Below are positions 8,088 to 17,700 of a stretch of DNA of 19,182 nt, one piece after another. The DNA comes from JBCCGI01 sp039029355 (GTDB taxonomy: Bacteria; Planctomycetota; UBA1135; GCA-002686595). The stretch is from contig JBCCGI010000123.1 of NCBI GenBank assembly GCA_039029355.1, positions 1-19,182 of the forward strand, read 5' to 3'. A program made the translations under genes and the position numbers. The notes below the pieces were generated by a model. It did no database searches and had not been told where the DNA came from. It saw only the letters and a list, made by a program, of their open reading frames with translations. Numbering within the stretch: the stretch's first letter is position 1; each line of letters starts with the position of its first letter.

Positions 8088-10679
8088 ATGACCCACTGCG
8101 CCCTTCCCCGATCGGTGCGCGCTGCGGCTGCGCTGCTCGCGCTTCCCTGCCTGTCTCTCGCCCAGGATCCACCGCTGCTTCCGGTCGAGCGCCTCGACGT
8201 CGCCTCGACCGACGGCTCCAAGACCGGAGCCATCGACGGTGCCCTGGCCGACCTCAACCTCGACGGCGCCCTCGACCAGGCCACGGCGCTGACCAGCGGC
8301 GGCGCGGTCGCCGTCCAGCTCGGCGACGGCACCGGCGGCTTCGGAGCGCCGACGCACCTCACGTTCACCGACGGACTGGTCGCGGTCGTGGCGGCCGACT
8401 GGAACAACGACGGCGCGCCCGACCTGGCGGCGGCGGGCAGCGTCGGCTTCGACACGACGGTCGCGATCCGTCTCAACGACGGCTCCGGAGGCTTCGGGCC
8501 CGTCACGACCAACGCGGTCGAGGGCGCCGGCTATGCCGGAGCGCTCCGCGCCGTGGAGGTCGACGGCGACGAGAACGAGGACCTGATCGTCTACGTCGAG
8601 CTCGAGAACTTCTTCGACAGCTCGGGCTGGTACGCGCTGCGGGGTGACGGGACCGGCGCGTTCGGCACGCCCTTCAACTTCATGGCGTCGTCCTCCGCCA
8701 ACTACATCGGCATGGAGGTCGGCGACTTCGACAACGACGGCGCCGTGGAGCGCGCGGTCGGCTTCGCCTCATCCGGCCAGGTGTGGCTCTACGAGTCGAT
8801 CCTGTTCGGCGGCTTCACCTTCGCCGGCCAGTCCCTGGTACCCGGGGTGGATCCCGACGGCATCGCCGTGACCGACGTCGACGACGACCACGACGCGGAC
8901 GTGATCGCGGTGAAGATCATCGCGGGCGAGGGGGTCGTGCACGTGCTCCTCGGCGACGGCTCGTTCGGGATGAGCCAGGGAGGCACGGCCAACATCGGCC
9001 CGATCACGCTCGGGCAGCCGGGCGTCGACGGCGACGCGAACGTCGTGGCGGCCGACGTGAACGGGGATGGCGGGCCGGACCTGATCATCACCGACTTCGA
9101 CGCGGGACGGACCTGGATCTCGCTGCAGACCTTCGCGGCCTACGGGCCGGCGGTCGAGGTGCGCTTCGGCTCGGCCACCCTCGGCAACACCGAGGTCGGC
9201 GACCTGAACGGCGACGGGCTCGGCGACCTGTCGACGCCGGTCGGCGGGTCGCGCGTGGCCATCGCGCTGGCCGGCCCCGACGGGCTGCCGGTTGAGGCGG
9301 TCGCCTCGGCGGCGGCCGGGGAGCCCGACGAGGTCTTGCTGACCGACCTGGACGGCGATGCGGTGCTCGACGCGGTGACGGTCGACACCGCCGGAGCGGT
9401 GCTCGCGACCGCGCTCGGCGACGGGGCCGGGGGCTTCGGCGCGCCGGCTTCGACCGCCGTCGCCGCCGGACCGGTGGCGGCCGCGGCCGCGGACTGGAAC
9501 GGCGACCAGGCGCCCGACGTCGTCGTCGCACACGGCGCGGCGCAGAGCGTGGCGCTCCTCCTCGGCGACGGCGCGGGCGGTCTTGCGGCGGGACCGTCGG
9601 CCGGGCTCGGCGCGGACGCGGTCGACGTGGCGCTCGGCGACCTGAACGCGGATGGCGACGTCGACGCGCTGGTGCTCCACGACCAGGCCACGACGGTGCT
9701 CGGCGACGGCGCGGGCGGCTTCGCGGCGGTGCTGCCGGTGACGCTGTGCGCCGGCGGCTGCACGTTCCCGCCGCGCCAGGCGCGGCTCGGCGACGTCGAT
9801 CTCGACGGCACGCTCGACCTCTTGTACGTCGCGGACCCGACCGAGTTCCTCGCGTCGAAGGTCTCGATCCTCTATGGCGAGGGCACCGGCGACTTCCAGA
9901 GCGCCGTGACCGTGCCGATCGAAGGCAGCGACCTGCACCTGGCGGACCTGAACGAGGACGGCGCGCCGGACCTCGTCGTCGAGTCCAGCTCGCTGCGGCT
10001 CGCGCTCAACAACGGCGCCGGCTTCTTCAGCCTGACGGACACGCTGCCCTCGGCCGGCGAGCTCGCGCCCTGCGACCTCAACGCCGACGGGCATATGGAC
10101 TTCGCCGGCACGAGCGGGCTGGTCTACCTCGGCGACGGCTCCGGCGGCCTCACGGGCGGCGGGACCTTCACGCTGCTCGATCCGGTGGCGGTGACCGCCG
10201 CCGACGTCGACCGCGACGGCCAGGTCGACGTGGTCGCCGCGGGCGGCGGCGAGGTGCGCGCTGCGCTCAACCAGACGCCGTGCCCGTCGCTCGTCGCGCC
10301 GTACGGCTCCGGCTGCCCCGGCAGCGGCGGGTTCGTGCCCGAGCTCGGGCTCACCGGCTGCCCCGAGGCGGGCGCGAGCTTTGACCTGAACGTGAGCTCC
10401 GGCCTCGGCGGAGCGGCGGCGGTACTGCTGATCGGTTCGTCGGAGGCCAACGTGCCGATCGCGGCCGGCTGCAGCCTGCTGCTGGGCGGACTGCTGCCCA
10501 CGTCCCTCGCGCTCGGCCTCGGCGGCGACGCGGCCGGGCTCGGCTCGACCGTGCTCCCGATTCCGCTCCAGCCGACGGTGCCGCCTGGCGTTGTCGTGAC
10601 GACGCAGGTGTTCGTGCTCGATCCCGGCGTGCCGAGCCTCCTTGCGGCGACCAACGGTCTCCGCATCGAGTTCCCGTAG
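8088..10679 (+). CDS. Secreted FG-GAP/VCBS repeat protein
   Basis: The product is 863 aa. The start at 8088 gives a signal peptide (MTHCALPRSVRAAAALLALP..., cleavage near SLAQ, residue 26); the longer frame from 7917 would bury it. No Shine-Dalgarno is evident, so the start rests on the signal peptide. Residues about 35-725 carry about 14 copies of a Ca-binding loop of the form D-x-N/D-x-D-G-x-x-D (ADLNLDGALD, ADWNNDGAPD, GDFDNDGAVE, ADVNGDGGPD, GDLNGDGLGD, GDVDLDGTLD, CDLNADGHMD, ADVDRDGQVD and others), as in FG-GAP/VCBS seven-bladed propellers; 14 would suit two propellers. Residues about 730-863 are a C-terminal module starting near YGSGCPGSGG and ending ATNGLRIEFP. The protein is probably a calcium-stabilised surface or extracellular binding protein; partner unknown. 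Confidence 0.9.
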   Translation: MTHCALPRSVRAAAALLALPCLSLAQDPPLLPVERLDVASTDGSKTGAIDGALADLNLDGALDQATALTSGGAVAVQLGDGTGGFGAPTHLTFTDGLVAVVAADWNNDGAPDLAAAGSVGFDTTVAIRLNDGSGGFGPVTTNAVEGAGYAGALRAVEVDGDENEDLIVYVELENFFDSSGWYALRGDGTGAFGTPFNFMASSSANYIGMEVGDFDNDGAVERAVGFASSGQVWLYESILFGGFTFAGQSLVPGVDPDGIAVTDVDDDHDADVIAVKIIAGEGVVHVLLGDGSFGMSQGGTANIGPITLGQPGVDGDANVVAADVNGDGGPDLIITDFDAGRTWISLQTFAAYGPAVEVRFGSATLGNTEVGDLNGDGLGDLSTPVGGSRVAIALAGPDGLPVEAVASAAAGEPDEVLLTDLDGDAVLDAVTVDTAGAVLATALGDGAGGFGAPASTAVAAGPVAAAAADWNGDQAPDVVVAHGAAQSVALLLGDGAGGLAAGPSAGLGADAVDVALGDLNADGDVDALVLHDQATTVLGDGAGGFAAVLPVTLCAGGCTFPPRQARLGDVDLDGTLDLLYVADPTEFLASKVSILYGEGTGDFQSAVTVPIEGSDLHLADLNEDGAPDLVVESSSLRLALNNGAGFFSLTDTLPSAGELAPCDLNADGHMDFAGTSGLVYLGDGSGGLTGGGTFTLLDPVAVTAADVDRDGQVDVVAAGGGEVRAALNQTPCPSLVAPYGSGCPGSGGFVPELGLTGCPEAGASFDLNVSSGLGGAAAVLLIGSSEANVPIAAGCSLLLGGLLPTSLALGLGGDAAGLGSTVLPIPLQPTVPPGVVVTTQVFVLDPGVPSLLAATNGLRIEFP

Positions 10680-10690
10680 CGAAGTCCTGC

Positions 10691-10728
10691 GGCGGGCCGG
10701 CGGAGCCGATGCGCCCCGCGGGCCCGCC
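10691..10728. terminator. GC-rich inverted repeat between convergent genes
   Basis: A perfect 8-bp inverted repeat, GGCGGGCC (10691-10698) and GGCCCGCC (10721-10728), with a 22-base loop, lies in the 57-bp gap between two convergent stop codons. The position suits a shared transcription end, but there is no T run on either strand. Confidence 0.35.
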
Positions 10729-10736
10729 CGCGCCCC

Positions 10737-11828
10737 CTACGGAAGCAGCTCGACCGCGGCCGAGTTGCTCACGAGCTCGACCGCGAAGCCGAGCGGATCG
10801 ACCACCGCGAAGGCGTGGGCCACCGTGGCCCCCGCGAGCGCGGGGTTGCTGCCGGCGGGCAGGCCGAAGGAGGCCGCCGCGCCGCCCGCGGCGTCGAGCA
10901 CGCCGAACGCGTTCGCGAGCGGCGAGCCTGCCGGGTTGGCGAGCGTGACGTTGAAGTAGGGGTCGGGGTTCAGCGGCAGCACGAAACCGCCCAGCGGGAA
11001 GCCCGGGCTCGTGCCCGAAGCGCTCCCGACCAGGCCGTACAGCTTGCCGGCGAAGTCGGCTCCGGCGGCGAGCGTCAGCGCTTGCGCGCCTCCGGCGGAC
11101 AGCGACAGCGCCGCGACGTCGCGCTGCAGCGTCAGCTCGAGCGCGCCCGTCACGTCGTAGGTCGCCGCGCCGAGGCTGGCCTCGATCTGCTCGACGCCGT
11201 CGGTCTCGTCGTTCGACGCGGCGGTGAGCAGCAGCCGGTACGAGCCCGCGCCGACCGGGAGCACGAGCTCGTCGTCCAGGTCGAAGGTCTCCTTGGTGCC
11301 GACGTCGTCGAGGATGAGCGCGGCGGAGAACAGCACCTCGCCGCTCGGCTCGGCCGTCAGCTCGATCGACACGCTCGCGTCGCCGGGTCGGTCGAAGGAG
11401 AACAGCGACTGGAACACGTCGTCCACGCTGAGGCCGATCTCCTCGAACACGAAGCGCGCGGCGCCGTCGACCGTGAAGCGCAGGTCGACCGCGCTCTCGG
11501 CGGTCGCGATGCCGGTGCCCTGGACGTAGAGCGAGCCCGCGGCGTGGCCGGCCGCGGTGAAGGAGCCGGCCTCGACGTCGACGTCGCTCGACTGGCGGGC
11601 GAAGGTCTGCGAGGAGTTGAAGAACGCGACGGCCGTCGTCTCGAGCTCGACGAAGAAGGGGCCGGGCAGGAGCGAGCTCTGACCGTCCTGCTGGGTGTCG
11701 GCTAGATCGGTGGGCTGGTGGTAGGTCTGGGCGAAGGTCGAGACCGCCCGCTCCTGCGAAGTGATCTGCGCGTCGGCACCGGCGGCGAGGGCAAGGAAGG
11801 CGAAGGGGAGCTTCATCGTCTGCGTCAT
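10737..11828 (-). CDS. Secreted protein with planctomycete C-terminal module
   Basis: The product is 363 aa if the start is 11828; an alternative start at 11816 (MKLPFAFLALA) gives a tidier signal peptide with cleavage near ADA (about residue 20). Neither has a clear Shine-Dalgarno, and the upstream MBL gene stops only 9 bases before 11828, so translation may depend on re-initiation. The middle (about 50-250) is strand-rich and looks like beta-sandwich without a motif I can name. The last ~120 residues (AGGAQALTLAAG, FAGKLYGLVGS, GTSPG, LPLNPDPYF, SNSAAVELLP) match a module I recognise from the C-termini of many secreted planctomycete proteins; it may be an export or anchoring tag. It is the last gene of the five-gene minus-strand cluster and the only secreted stand-alone member. 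Function unknown. Confidence 0.82.
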   Translation of the reverse strand: MTQTMKLPFAFLALAAGADAQITSQERAVSTFAQTYHQPTDLADTQQDGQSSLLPGPFFVELETTAVAFFNSSQTFARQSSDVDVEAGSFTAAGHAAGSLYVQGTGIATAESAVDLRFTVDGAARFVFEEIGLSVDDVFQSLFSFDRPGDASVSIELTAEPSGEVLFSAALILDDVGTKETFDLDDELVLPVGAGSYRLLLTAASNDETDGVEQIEASLGAATYDVTGALELTLQRDVAALSLSAGGAQALTLAAGADFAGKLYGLVGSASGTSPGFPLGGFVLPLNPDPYFNVTLANPAGSPLANAFGVLDAAGGAAASFGLPAGSNPALAGATVAHAFAVVDPLGFAVELVSNSAAVELLP

Positions 11829-11837
11829 AGCGCGCCG

Positions 11838-12980
11838 CTAGAGCTCAACCCGCAGCCCCTCAACACCCGCGTCGGGATAGACCGTGCGGTAATTCCAGCG
11901 CGCGCGCAGCGCGTCGTCGTCCCAGCCTTCGTTGAACTCCGTGCGGTAGTTGAAGACCAGCTGGACCGGGCGGTCGTCCGCCGGAGTCGGGCGCCAGCTC
12001 CCTGCCAGGAGGTGCGCGAGCGCCTCGGAGTCGGGGTGCTTGAAGCGGTCGCCGTTGGTCGACACGAGGAAGCTGCGGCAGTCGAGGAGCGCCAGGAGCT
12101 CGTCGTTGAGGTTGTTGCGCGAGCCGTGGTGCGGCAGCTTGAACGCGTCGAGCGGCACGCGCTCGACGCCCTCCTCCTGGGCCAGGCGGCGCGCCGAGTC
12201 GCGCAGCACCTGCCAGTAGGCGTCGCCGCTGAAGAGGCAGCTCTTGCCGTCGAAGCGCCCGAGCAAGCCGATGCTGCTGCCGTTGGCGGCGCTGCTGTCG
12301 CGGCGTTTGCGGTCGGAGAGCAGCGCTTCGACGTCGAGCTCCTCATCGGACAGGAAGTCGTCGTCCGGCGCCAGCCGGCGGTCGCGGCCGAGGGCCTCCA
12401 TCATCTCCTCGTGCGTCGCGTGGAGCAGGCCCTGGTCCTCGAGCTCGTCGTCCCAGCGGCGCGACATCTTGAGCAGCTCCTCGAAGCCCGGCGAGACCAC
12501 GATCAGCTCCATGCCGCCCGGGAGCGTGGCGCGCGGCAGCGCGCCCTTCTCCGGTCGCGGCGCGTAGACGGTGTCGCCGCCGAAGGCCGCGTTCCACGGC
12601 AGCCCGCGCTCGCGGATCAGCGCGGCCAGGAACTCGCCCTGGGTCGCGCTGAGGAACTCGTCATCGCGCGAGGCGCTGGGGTCCGGCATGTGGTGGTAGC
12701 CGTTGAACCAGATGTCGCCGATCGACAGCGGCACATCGCGCGTGCCGAGGAGCTTGACCAGCCCCTCGACGTGGTCGGCGTCCACGTGGCTGAGCACCAT
12801 CAGCTCGAGGTGGCAGGTGCCGTCCCCGTCCGTCGCCACGCGGCGGATGCGCTCGAGGATGTGCTCGGTCGTGCCGACCATCCCTCCGTCGATCAGGATG
12901 CGGCTCGGATTGGCGGGCTCGCCGTACTCGATCCACAGGCAGTCGCCCTGGTAGGCGGGCAGCATCTCGATTGCGAACAT
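11838..12980 (-). CDS. ComEC-like metallo-beta-lactamase-fold hydrolase
   Basis: The product is 380 aa, with no signal peptide or membrane segment, so probably cytoplasmic. Metal-site motifs of the family are intact: DGG (Asp31), HVDADH (65-70, the HxDxDH box), SGDA (Asp253), LPHHGS (His284 and His285) and a late KHPD (His315). These match the stand-alone version of the hydrolase domain of ComEC/Rec2-type proteins, some of which act on nucleic acid or nucleotides; substrate here is unproven. A long insert (about 95-245), rich in acidic residues around 175-225, separates the two halves of the metal site and is unusual for a minimal domain. The start follows AAGGGAGA at a good distance. It lies 25 bp after the CHAT gene and 9 bp before the secreted gene, so it is almost surely co-transcribed. 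Confidence 0.9.
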   Translation of the reverse strand: MFAIEMLPAYQGDCLWIEYGEPANPSRILIDGGMVGTTEHILERIRRVATDGDGTCHLELMVLSHVDADHVEGLVKLLGTRDVPLSIGDIWFNGYHHMPDPSASRDDEFLSATQGEFLAALIRERGLPWNAAFGGDTVYAPRPEKGALPRATLPGGMELIVVSPGFEELLKMSRRWDDELEDQGLLHATHEEMMEALGRDRRLAPDDDFLSDEELDVEALLSDRKRRDSSAANGSSIGLLGRFDGKSCLFSGDAYWQVLRDSARRLAQEEGVERVPLDAFKLPHHGSRNNLNDELLALLDCRSFLVSTNGDRFKHPDSEALAHLLAGSWRPTPADDRPVQLVFNYRTEFNEGWDDDALRARWNYRTVYPDAGVEGLRVEL

Positions 12981-13005
12981 GGTTCTCCCTTCGGCTCCCG
13001 GCGGG

Positions 13006-14745
13006 CTAGCGGTTGCGGCGGAGCGCCGCCTCGATCACGTCGAGGCACGCGCGCGCCCCCGTGCAGATGGCCTCGTCGTCGGCGAACTCGCGCAGCAGGT
13101 CTTCGAGCGGACGCTTGGGTGAGAGCAGGACGCGCTCGCGCGCCTCCTTCCCGCGCGCCTTCTTCGCCGCGCGGCGGACGAACTCGCGGTAGAGCTCGGC
13201 GGCCTCGTCCGGCCGGTGGGCATAGATCTCGAGGTCGGCCGCGGTCGCGAGGGCCCAGAAGTCGTCCTGCATCTGAGCGCGCGCGGTGAAGCGCACCGGC
13301 TCCAGGAACTCCTCGACCTTGCGGTCGTCCCCCACCAAGCGGCTCAGGTGCACGACGTTGATGCCGCAGTAGTGCGAGTTGGCGTCGGCGAGCATGCCCT
13401 GCTCGTACGCGGCGCGCGCATCGCGGAGGTCTTCGGGGTCGGGCGGATCCGAGCGCAGCCGCGCCATGCGGCGCCGGAGGCTGCCGAGCAGCCCGTAGGT
13501 CTCGGCGACCGCCGCCCGCTTGCTCTCGTCGCGATCCAGGCTCTCGACCAGCCCCTGCAGCCGGTCGTGCTCGTGTTCGAGCTCCTCGATCAGCGCCGGC
13601 GCCTGCTCGGGAGTCGCCTTCCGCGCCCGCCGCTCGATCGCGTTCGCACGCCGCAGCGCGCCCTGTTGCCGGGCGACGACCGCGAGCTCCTCGAGCGACT
13701 CGTAGCGGTAGCGCGTGTAGAGGACCTCGTTCGCCCAGGCCTCGTCGTCGCGCACGGCGAGCTGGCGGCGCAGGCCGCTGAGGACCTCGCGCAGGTCGCC
13801 GCCGGAGAGCAGCTCCTCATAGACGCGGGTCACCGAGAGGACCGAGACCGGCTTGCGCAGTCGGAACTGCGAGGCGAGCACGAACGGCACGCCGTACGCG
13901 TGCAGCTGGTACGCCACCGAGCCGAACGAGTTGTCGCGCTCGTCGGCGGAGTCACAGGCCGACACGGTGACCACGGCCGGCCCTTGGCCGCCGGCGTGCA
14001 GCGCGCGCGCGATCAGCTCGGGCCGCGCGACCTGCCCGCTGAGCCGCAGCCCCCAGACGCCGTCGCGCGCGGCACCGTGCGCCAGGAGGTGGACGAAGTG
14101 GTACGGCTCGTCCCCGCGGTTGCAGAGCTCGCCCAGCTCCTCGGCCGTCGCGACCTCGTGGACGTCGAGCTCGACCCCGCACGCGCCGCAGATGCGCTCC
14201 AGCTCCTCGCGGTGCCGGTCGTGCGGCACCGCGGCGCGCTCGCCCTCCCCCTGGCCCCACGCGAACAGCAGCCGCAGGCTGACGTTGCGACCGGTCGGCC
14301 AGGTGACCGGCGGGTCCTGAATCAGCGAGGGGACGCGCCGCACGAAGGAGACGCCGTCGTCGAGCAGGTGCCGGTAGGGCGCCTGGTTGCGCGTTGCGAG
14401 CTCCCACGGCACGCGCGACAGCTCGGGGTAGTCAAAGGCCCAGTAGACCGTCACGTGCTCGTCGGGACGGCGACGCGCGAGCGCGGCCTCGACGCCGTCG
14501 ACGGCGTGAAGCGCCTCACCAAGCGAACGGCCGAGCTGCTTCAGCAACTCGGCCGTCGGTCGTTCGTCGCCCTTGTTCCGCAGCGTCTCGACGCGGTCTT
14601 CCAGCTCTTCCTGGGTCCACGGCGGCGAGAACGTCCCGGGTGGGCCGCCGTCCACCCTCACCTGATAGGTGCGGCCGGGATCCAGGTCGAGCGCTTCGCT
14701 CTCCCCCTCCCGCGAGAACTGCAAGGTCACGACACGGTGCGGCAT
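13006..14745 (-). CDS. CHAT-domain caspase-like peptidase with TRAFs-binding-like tail
   Basis: The product is 579 aa. Residues about 95-345 form a CHAT (caspase HetF-associated with TPRs) domain: VHLLAHG supplies the catalytic His223 and VVTVSACDSAD the catalytic Cys264, each after a hydrophobic strand, followed by the usual VAYQLHAYGVPFVLASQF block. Residues about 1-90 are an unassigned N-terminal region. Residues about 355-430 are helical and charged, possibly coiled coil; about 440-575 resemble the TRAFs-binding (former DUF4071) TPR-like domain, with the signature YCGIN (459-463) and DEAAELYREF. No signal peptide, so cytoplasmic. A strong GGAGGGGAGAG ribosome site precedes the start. CHAT proteases act in regulated proteolysis and in several bacterial immune and cell-death systems; the substrate here is unknown. 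Confidence 0.9.
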   Translation of the reverse strand: MPHRVVTLQFSREGESEALDLDPGRTYQVRVDGGPPGTFSPPWTQEELEDRVETLRNKGDERPTAELLKQLGRSLGEALHAVDGVEAALARRRPDEHVTVYWAFDYPELSRVPWELATRNQAPYRHLLDDGVSFVRRVPSLIQDPPVTWPTGRNVSLRLLFAWGQGEGERAAVPHDRHREELERICGACGVELDVHEVATAEELGELCNRGDEPYHFVHLLAHGAARDGVWGLRLSGQVARPELIARALHAGGQGPAVVTVSACDSADERDNSFGSVAYQLHAYGVPFVLASQFRLRKPVSVLSVTRVYEELLSGGDLREVLSGLRRQLAVRDDEAWANEVLYTRYRYESLEELAVVARQQGALRRANAIERRARKATPEQAPALIEELEHEHDRLQGLVESLDRDESKRAAVAETYGLLGSLRRRMARLRSDPPDPEDLRDARAAYEQGMLADANSHYCGINVVHLSRLVGDDRKVEEFLEPVRFTARAQMQDDFWALATAADLEIYAHRPDEAAELYREFVRRAAKKARGKEARERVLLSPKRPLEDLLREFADDEAICTGARACLDVIEAALRRNR

Positions 14746-14790
14746 CTCTCCCCTCCGGCACGAGAACGTACCAGAGGGGAGTCCGGGGTC

Positions 14791-17700
14791 CTACTTGGGA
14801 TCCCCCTCGAGCACGACCTCGGCGCGCCGCTGTTGCAGCAGCCAGCGGTAGAGCTCGGGGCGCGAGTAGGTCTCGGTCCAAGCGTCGTGGCTGGCGGCCT
14901 GCCCGGTGGTGAAGAGGTGGCGGTGTTCGAGGTAGTCGGTGCCCGCCACGTCGAGCTGGTCGAAGCGCCTAAACTCGACGCCCAACGCCTCCTCGACGCT
15001 CCGCACCGCGGCCTGGGCCCGCGCGTAGGCCGTGACCCCGTCGCCGACGTTGTGCGCGACCCACATCGCGGGGCCCTGCAGGCGGCGGAAGTCCTCGACC
15101 TCGTCGGCGTCGCCCCCGATCGGCACGATCGCGGCGAAGGTGCCGGGCAGGCGCTCGGGCAGCACCCAGCTGCCGTAGGCACCGCGGCTCAGGCCGGTGA
15201 GGTAGACGCGGTCGGGGTCGGCGCGGTAGGTCTCGGCCAGGTGATCGAGGATGCCCTGGATCACCATCGGGTGGTCGTAGTACTGACCGTTCTGGATGTG
15301 CGGAGAGACCACGATGAAGCGGTCGAGCAGCAGCTGGTTGCGTTCGATCGAGAGGTCGCTCTCGTCGCGCAGCAGGCGTGCGAGGCCCCAGTTGTTGATG
15401 TCGCCGATCTCGCCGCCGACGCCCCAGCCGCCCTGCAGGTAGACCAGCACCGGATACAGGTCGTCGTTGTCGTCGAAGGAGACCGGCAGGTAGAGGTTGT
15501 AGCCGTCCATCGCGCCGGCGTCGTCGCCGAGCGAGACCGAGACGAGCCCACCGGCGCGCGGGTCGCCCTGGGTCTTGCGGAGCGCTTCCGCGGAGAGGCG
15601 CGCGGAGGAACCGCTGCCGCCGAGACCGCTGCCGCCGAGGCCGCTGCCGCCGAGGCCGCTGCCACCGAGGCCGCTGCCACCGAGGCCGCTGCCACCGAGG
15701 CCGCTGCCACCGAGGCCGCTGCCGCCCGAGCCGCCGGACTTGCCGGACCCGCCCGAGCCTGCGGACTTGTCGGAGCCCTTCGACTTCCCCGCGCCACCCG
15801 CCTCGGGCGAGTCGCCGTCCTGGACCTTCGCGACCAAGCCCTCGCTCGGCTTGGCTTCCTCCTCGCCGCCAGCCTCGGCGGAGACCTCGGAGGACATCGC
15901 GGCGGGCGCAGCGAGGCGCTCCGGCGCGTCGAGGCTCGCGATCACGACCTCGCCCATCGAGCTCGTCGCGCGGACGAAGACCTCGCCGTCGTTCAGCCGG
16001 CTGACCGACCAGGGCTCGCCGGTGCCGTCGTTCGAGAAGACCTCCTCGGTCGCGAACGGCGTGACGAAGTCGCCGCGGGTCTGTACCTCGGCGGCCACGT
16101 CGGCAGCAACCTCGATGTGGACGTCGCCCGCCACCGCGCCGAGCATGGTGTTCTCGGCGGGGTTCTCCGCGAGCCGCAGGCGCACGTCGCCATAGGAGCT
16201 GTACGCCGACAGCGACCCCGCGACGCCGTCGATCTCGACGTCGCCGCCGCTGGTCTGCACGTAGAACTCGCCGGTGTTGGCGCCCAGCCGCACGTTGCCG
16301 TCGGACGCGCGGACGTAGCCCGCCCCGTCGACGAGGGCGATGACGACGTCGCCGTGGATCACGAGCACGTCGACCGCGCCGGTGCACCCCTGCGCGAGGT
16401 CGACGTCGCCCCCGCGGGCCTCGACGTCGACCGTGCCGTCGATGCGCGCCAGCCGCACCGGGCCGGCGCCCGAGGTCGCGTCGACGTCGCCCTGGAGCTC
16501 GCCGATCGAGATCGCGCCCGACAGCGAGGAGACCTCGGGGCTGTAGGCGCGCGGCACCAGGATCTCGTAGTGCACGCCGTCGATGTGCTCGGCGTCTTCG
16601 CTGTCGAGGAAGCCCGGGTGGAAGGCGCCGCGCAGGCGGTATCCCAGGCCCTCTTCCTCAAGCCGCACCGAGTGGTTCGCGACCAGCGCCTCGGCCTCCT
16701 CCTGGGAGCCCGCCTGGACGCGGCGCACGACGCGCACGGTGAGCTGGTCGATGTCGTGCGGCAGCACCTCGACGTCGCCGTGGTCGACGAGCACCTCAAG
16801 CCGCTCGCCGGGATCGGCGATCACCGTGCGCTCGACCAGCTGGCGGAAGACCGGCGCCGACTCGTCGCCGTCCTCGGTCGACCAGCTGCCCTCCTCGGCG
16901 GCCAGCAGCGCGGCGTCGCCCAGCTGCCCGAAGCCGGCGGGGAGCATCCCGGCGAGCGAGGCGTCGCCCGGCTCGCCGCCGCCCTCCTGGCCGAGCAGCG
17001 CGAAGCCCCCGACCGCGATCGCCGCGGCGCCTGCGAGCGCCGCCACCGCGAGCCCGGCGCTACGCATCCACGCCGCCTTGGGCCGCGCCAGCCACTCGCG
17101 GGGCGGCTCGGCGACGGTGGTCGGGTTCTGCAGGTGCGCGAGCTCGCTCGCGAGCGCGCCGCGCACCTCCTCGGCCGACTGGAAGCGATCCTCGGGCCGC
17201 TTCGCCATCAGCTTCGACACGAAGGCCGCGAGCCAGGCCTGGATCTCCGGCCGGATCTCGCGGATCGGGCGCGGCTCGGTCTCGCAGACCCGGTTGAGGA
17301 CGCCGAAGACGGTCTCGGCGCGGAAGGGCGGGCGTCCGGTGCAGGCGGTGTACATGAGGCCTCCTAGGCTGAAGAGATCCGAGCGGGGATCGACCGCGTC
17401 GCCCCTGGCTTGCTCGGGGGACATGAAGTGCGGCGTTCCGGCGATGGTGCCGCTGCGCGTCATCGACGCCTCGTCGGCGACGCGCGCGAGCCCGAAGTCG
17501 GTGACCATCGCGCGGTCGACCGTGTGTCCGATCAGGACGTTGGCGGGCTTGACGTCGCGGTGGACGATGCCCTGGGCGTGGGCCGCGGCGAGCGCGCCGG
17601 CGACCTGCAGGCCGACGCGCGTCGCCTCGCAGGTGTCGAGCGGCCCCTCGCCGTCGATGCGCTGCTGGAGCGAGAGCCCCGGCACGTAGCGCATCACGAT

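Noticed and set aside
15610..15726. CRISPR-like or intergenic repeat
   Set aside because: The 15-bp units have no spacers, stay in frame and code for a regular SGLGG linker within a long gene.
13216..17367. A 1383-residue open frame on the plus strand
   Set aside because: It lies antisense to the CHAT and kinase-fusion genes, whose domains and catalytic motifs are clear. Its translation is Arg/Ala/Val/Asp-rich with no domain, as expected from a high-GC shadow frame.
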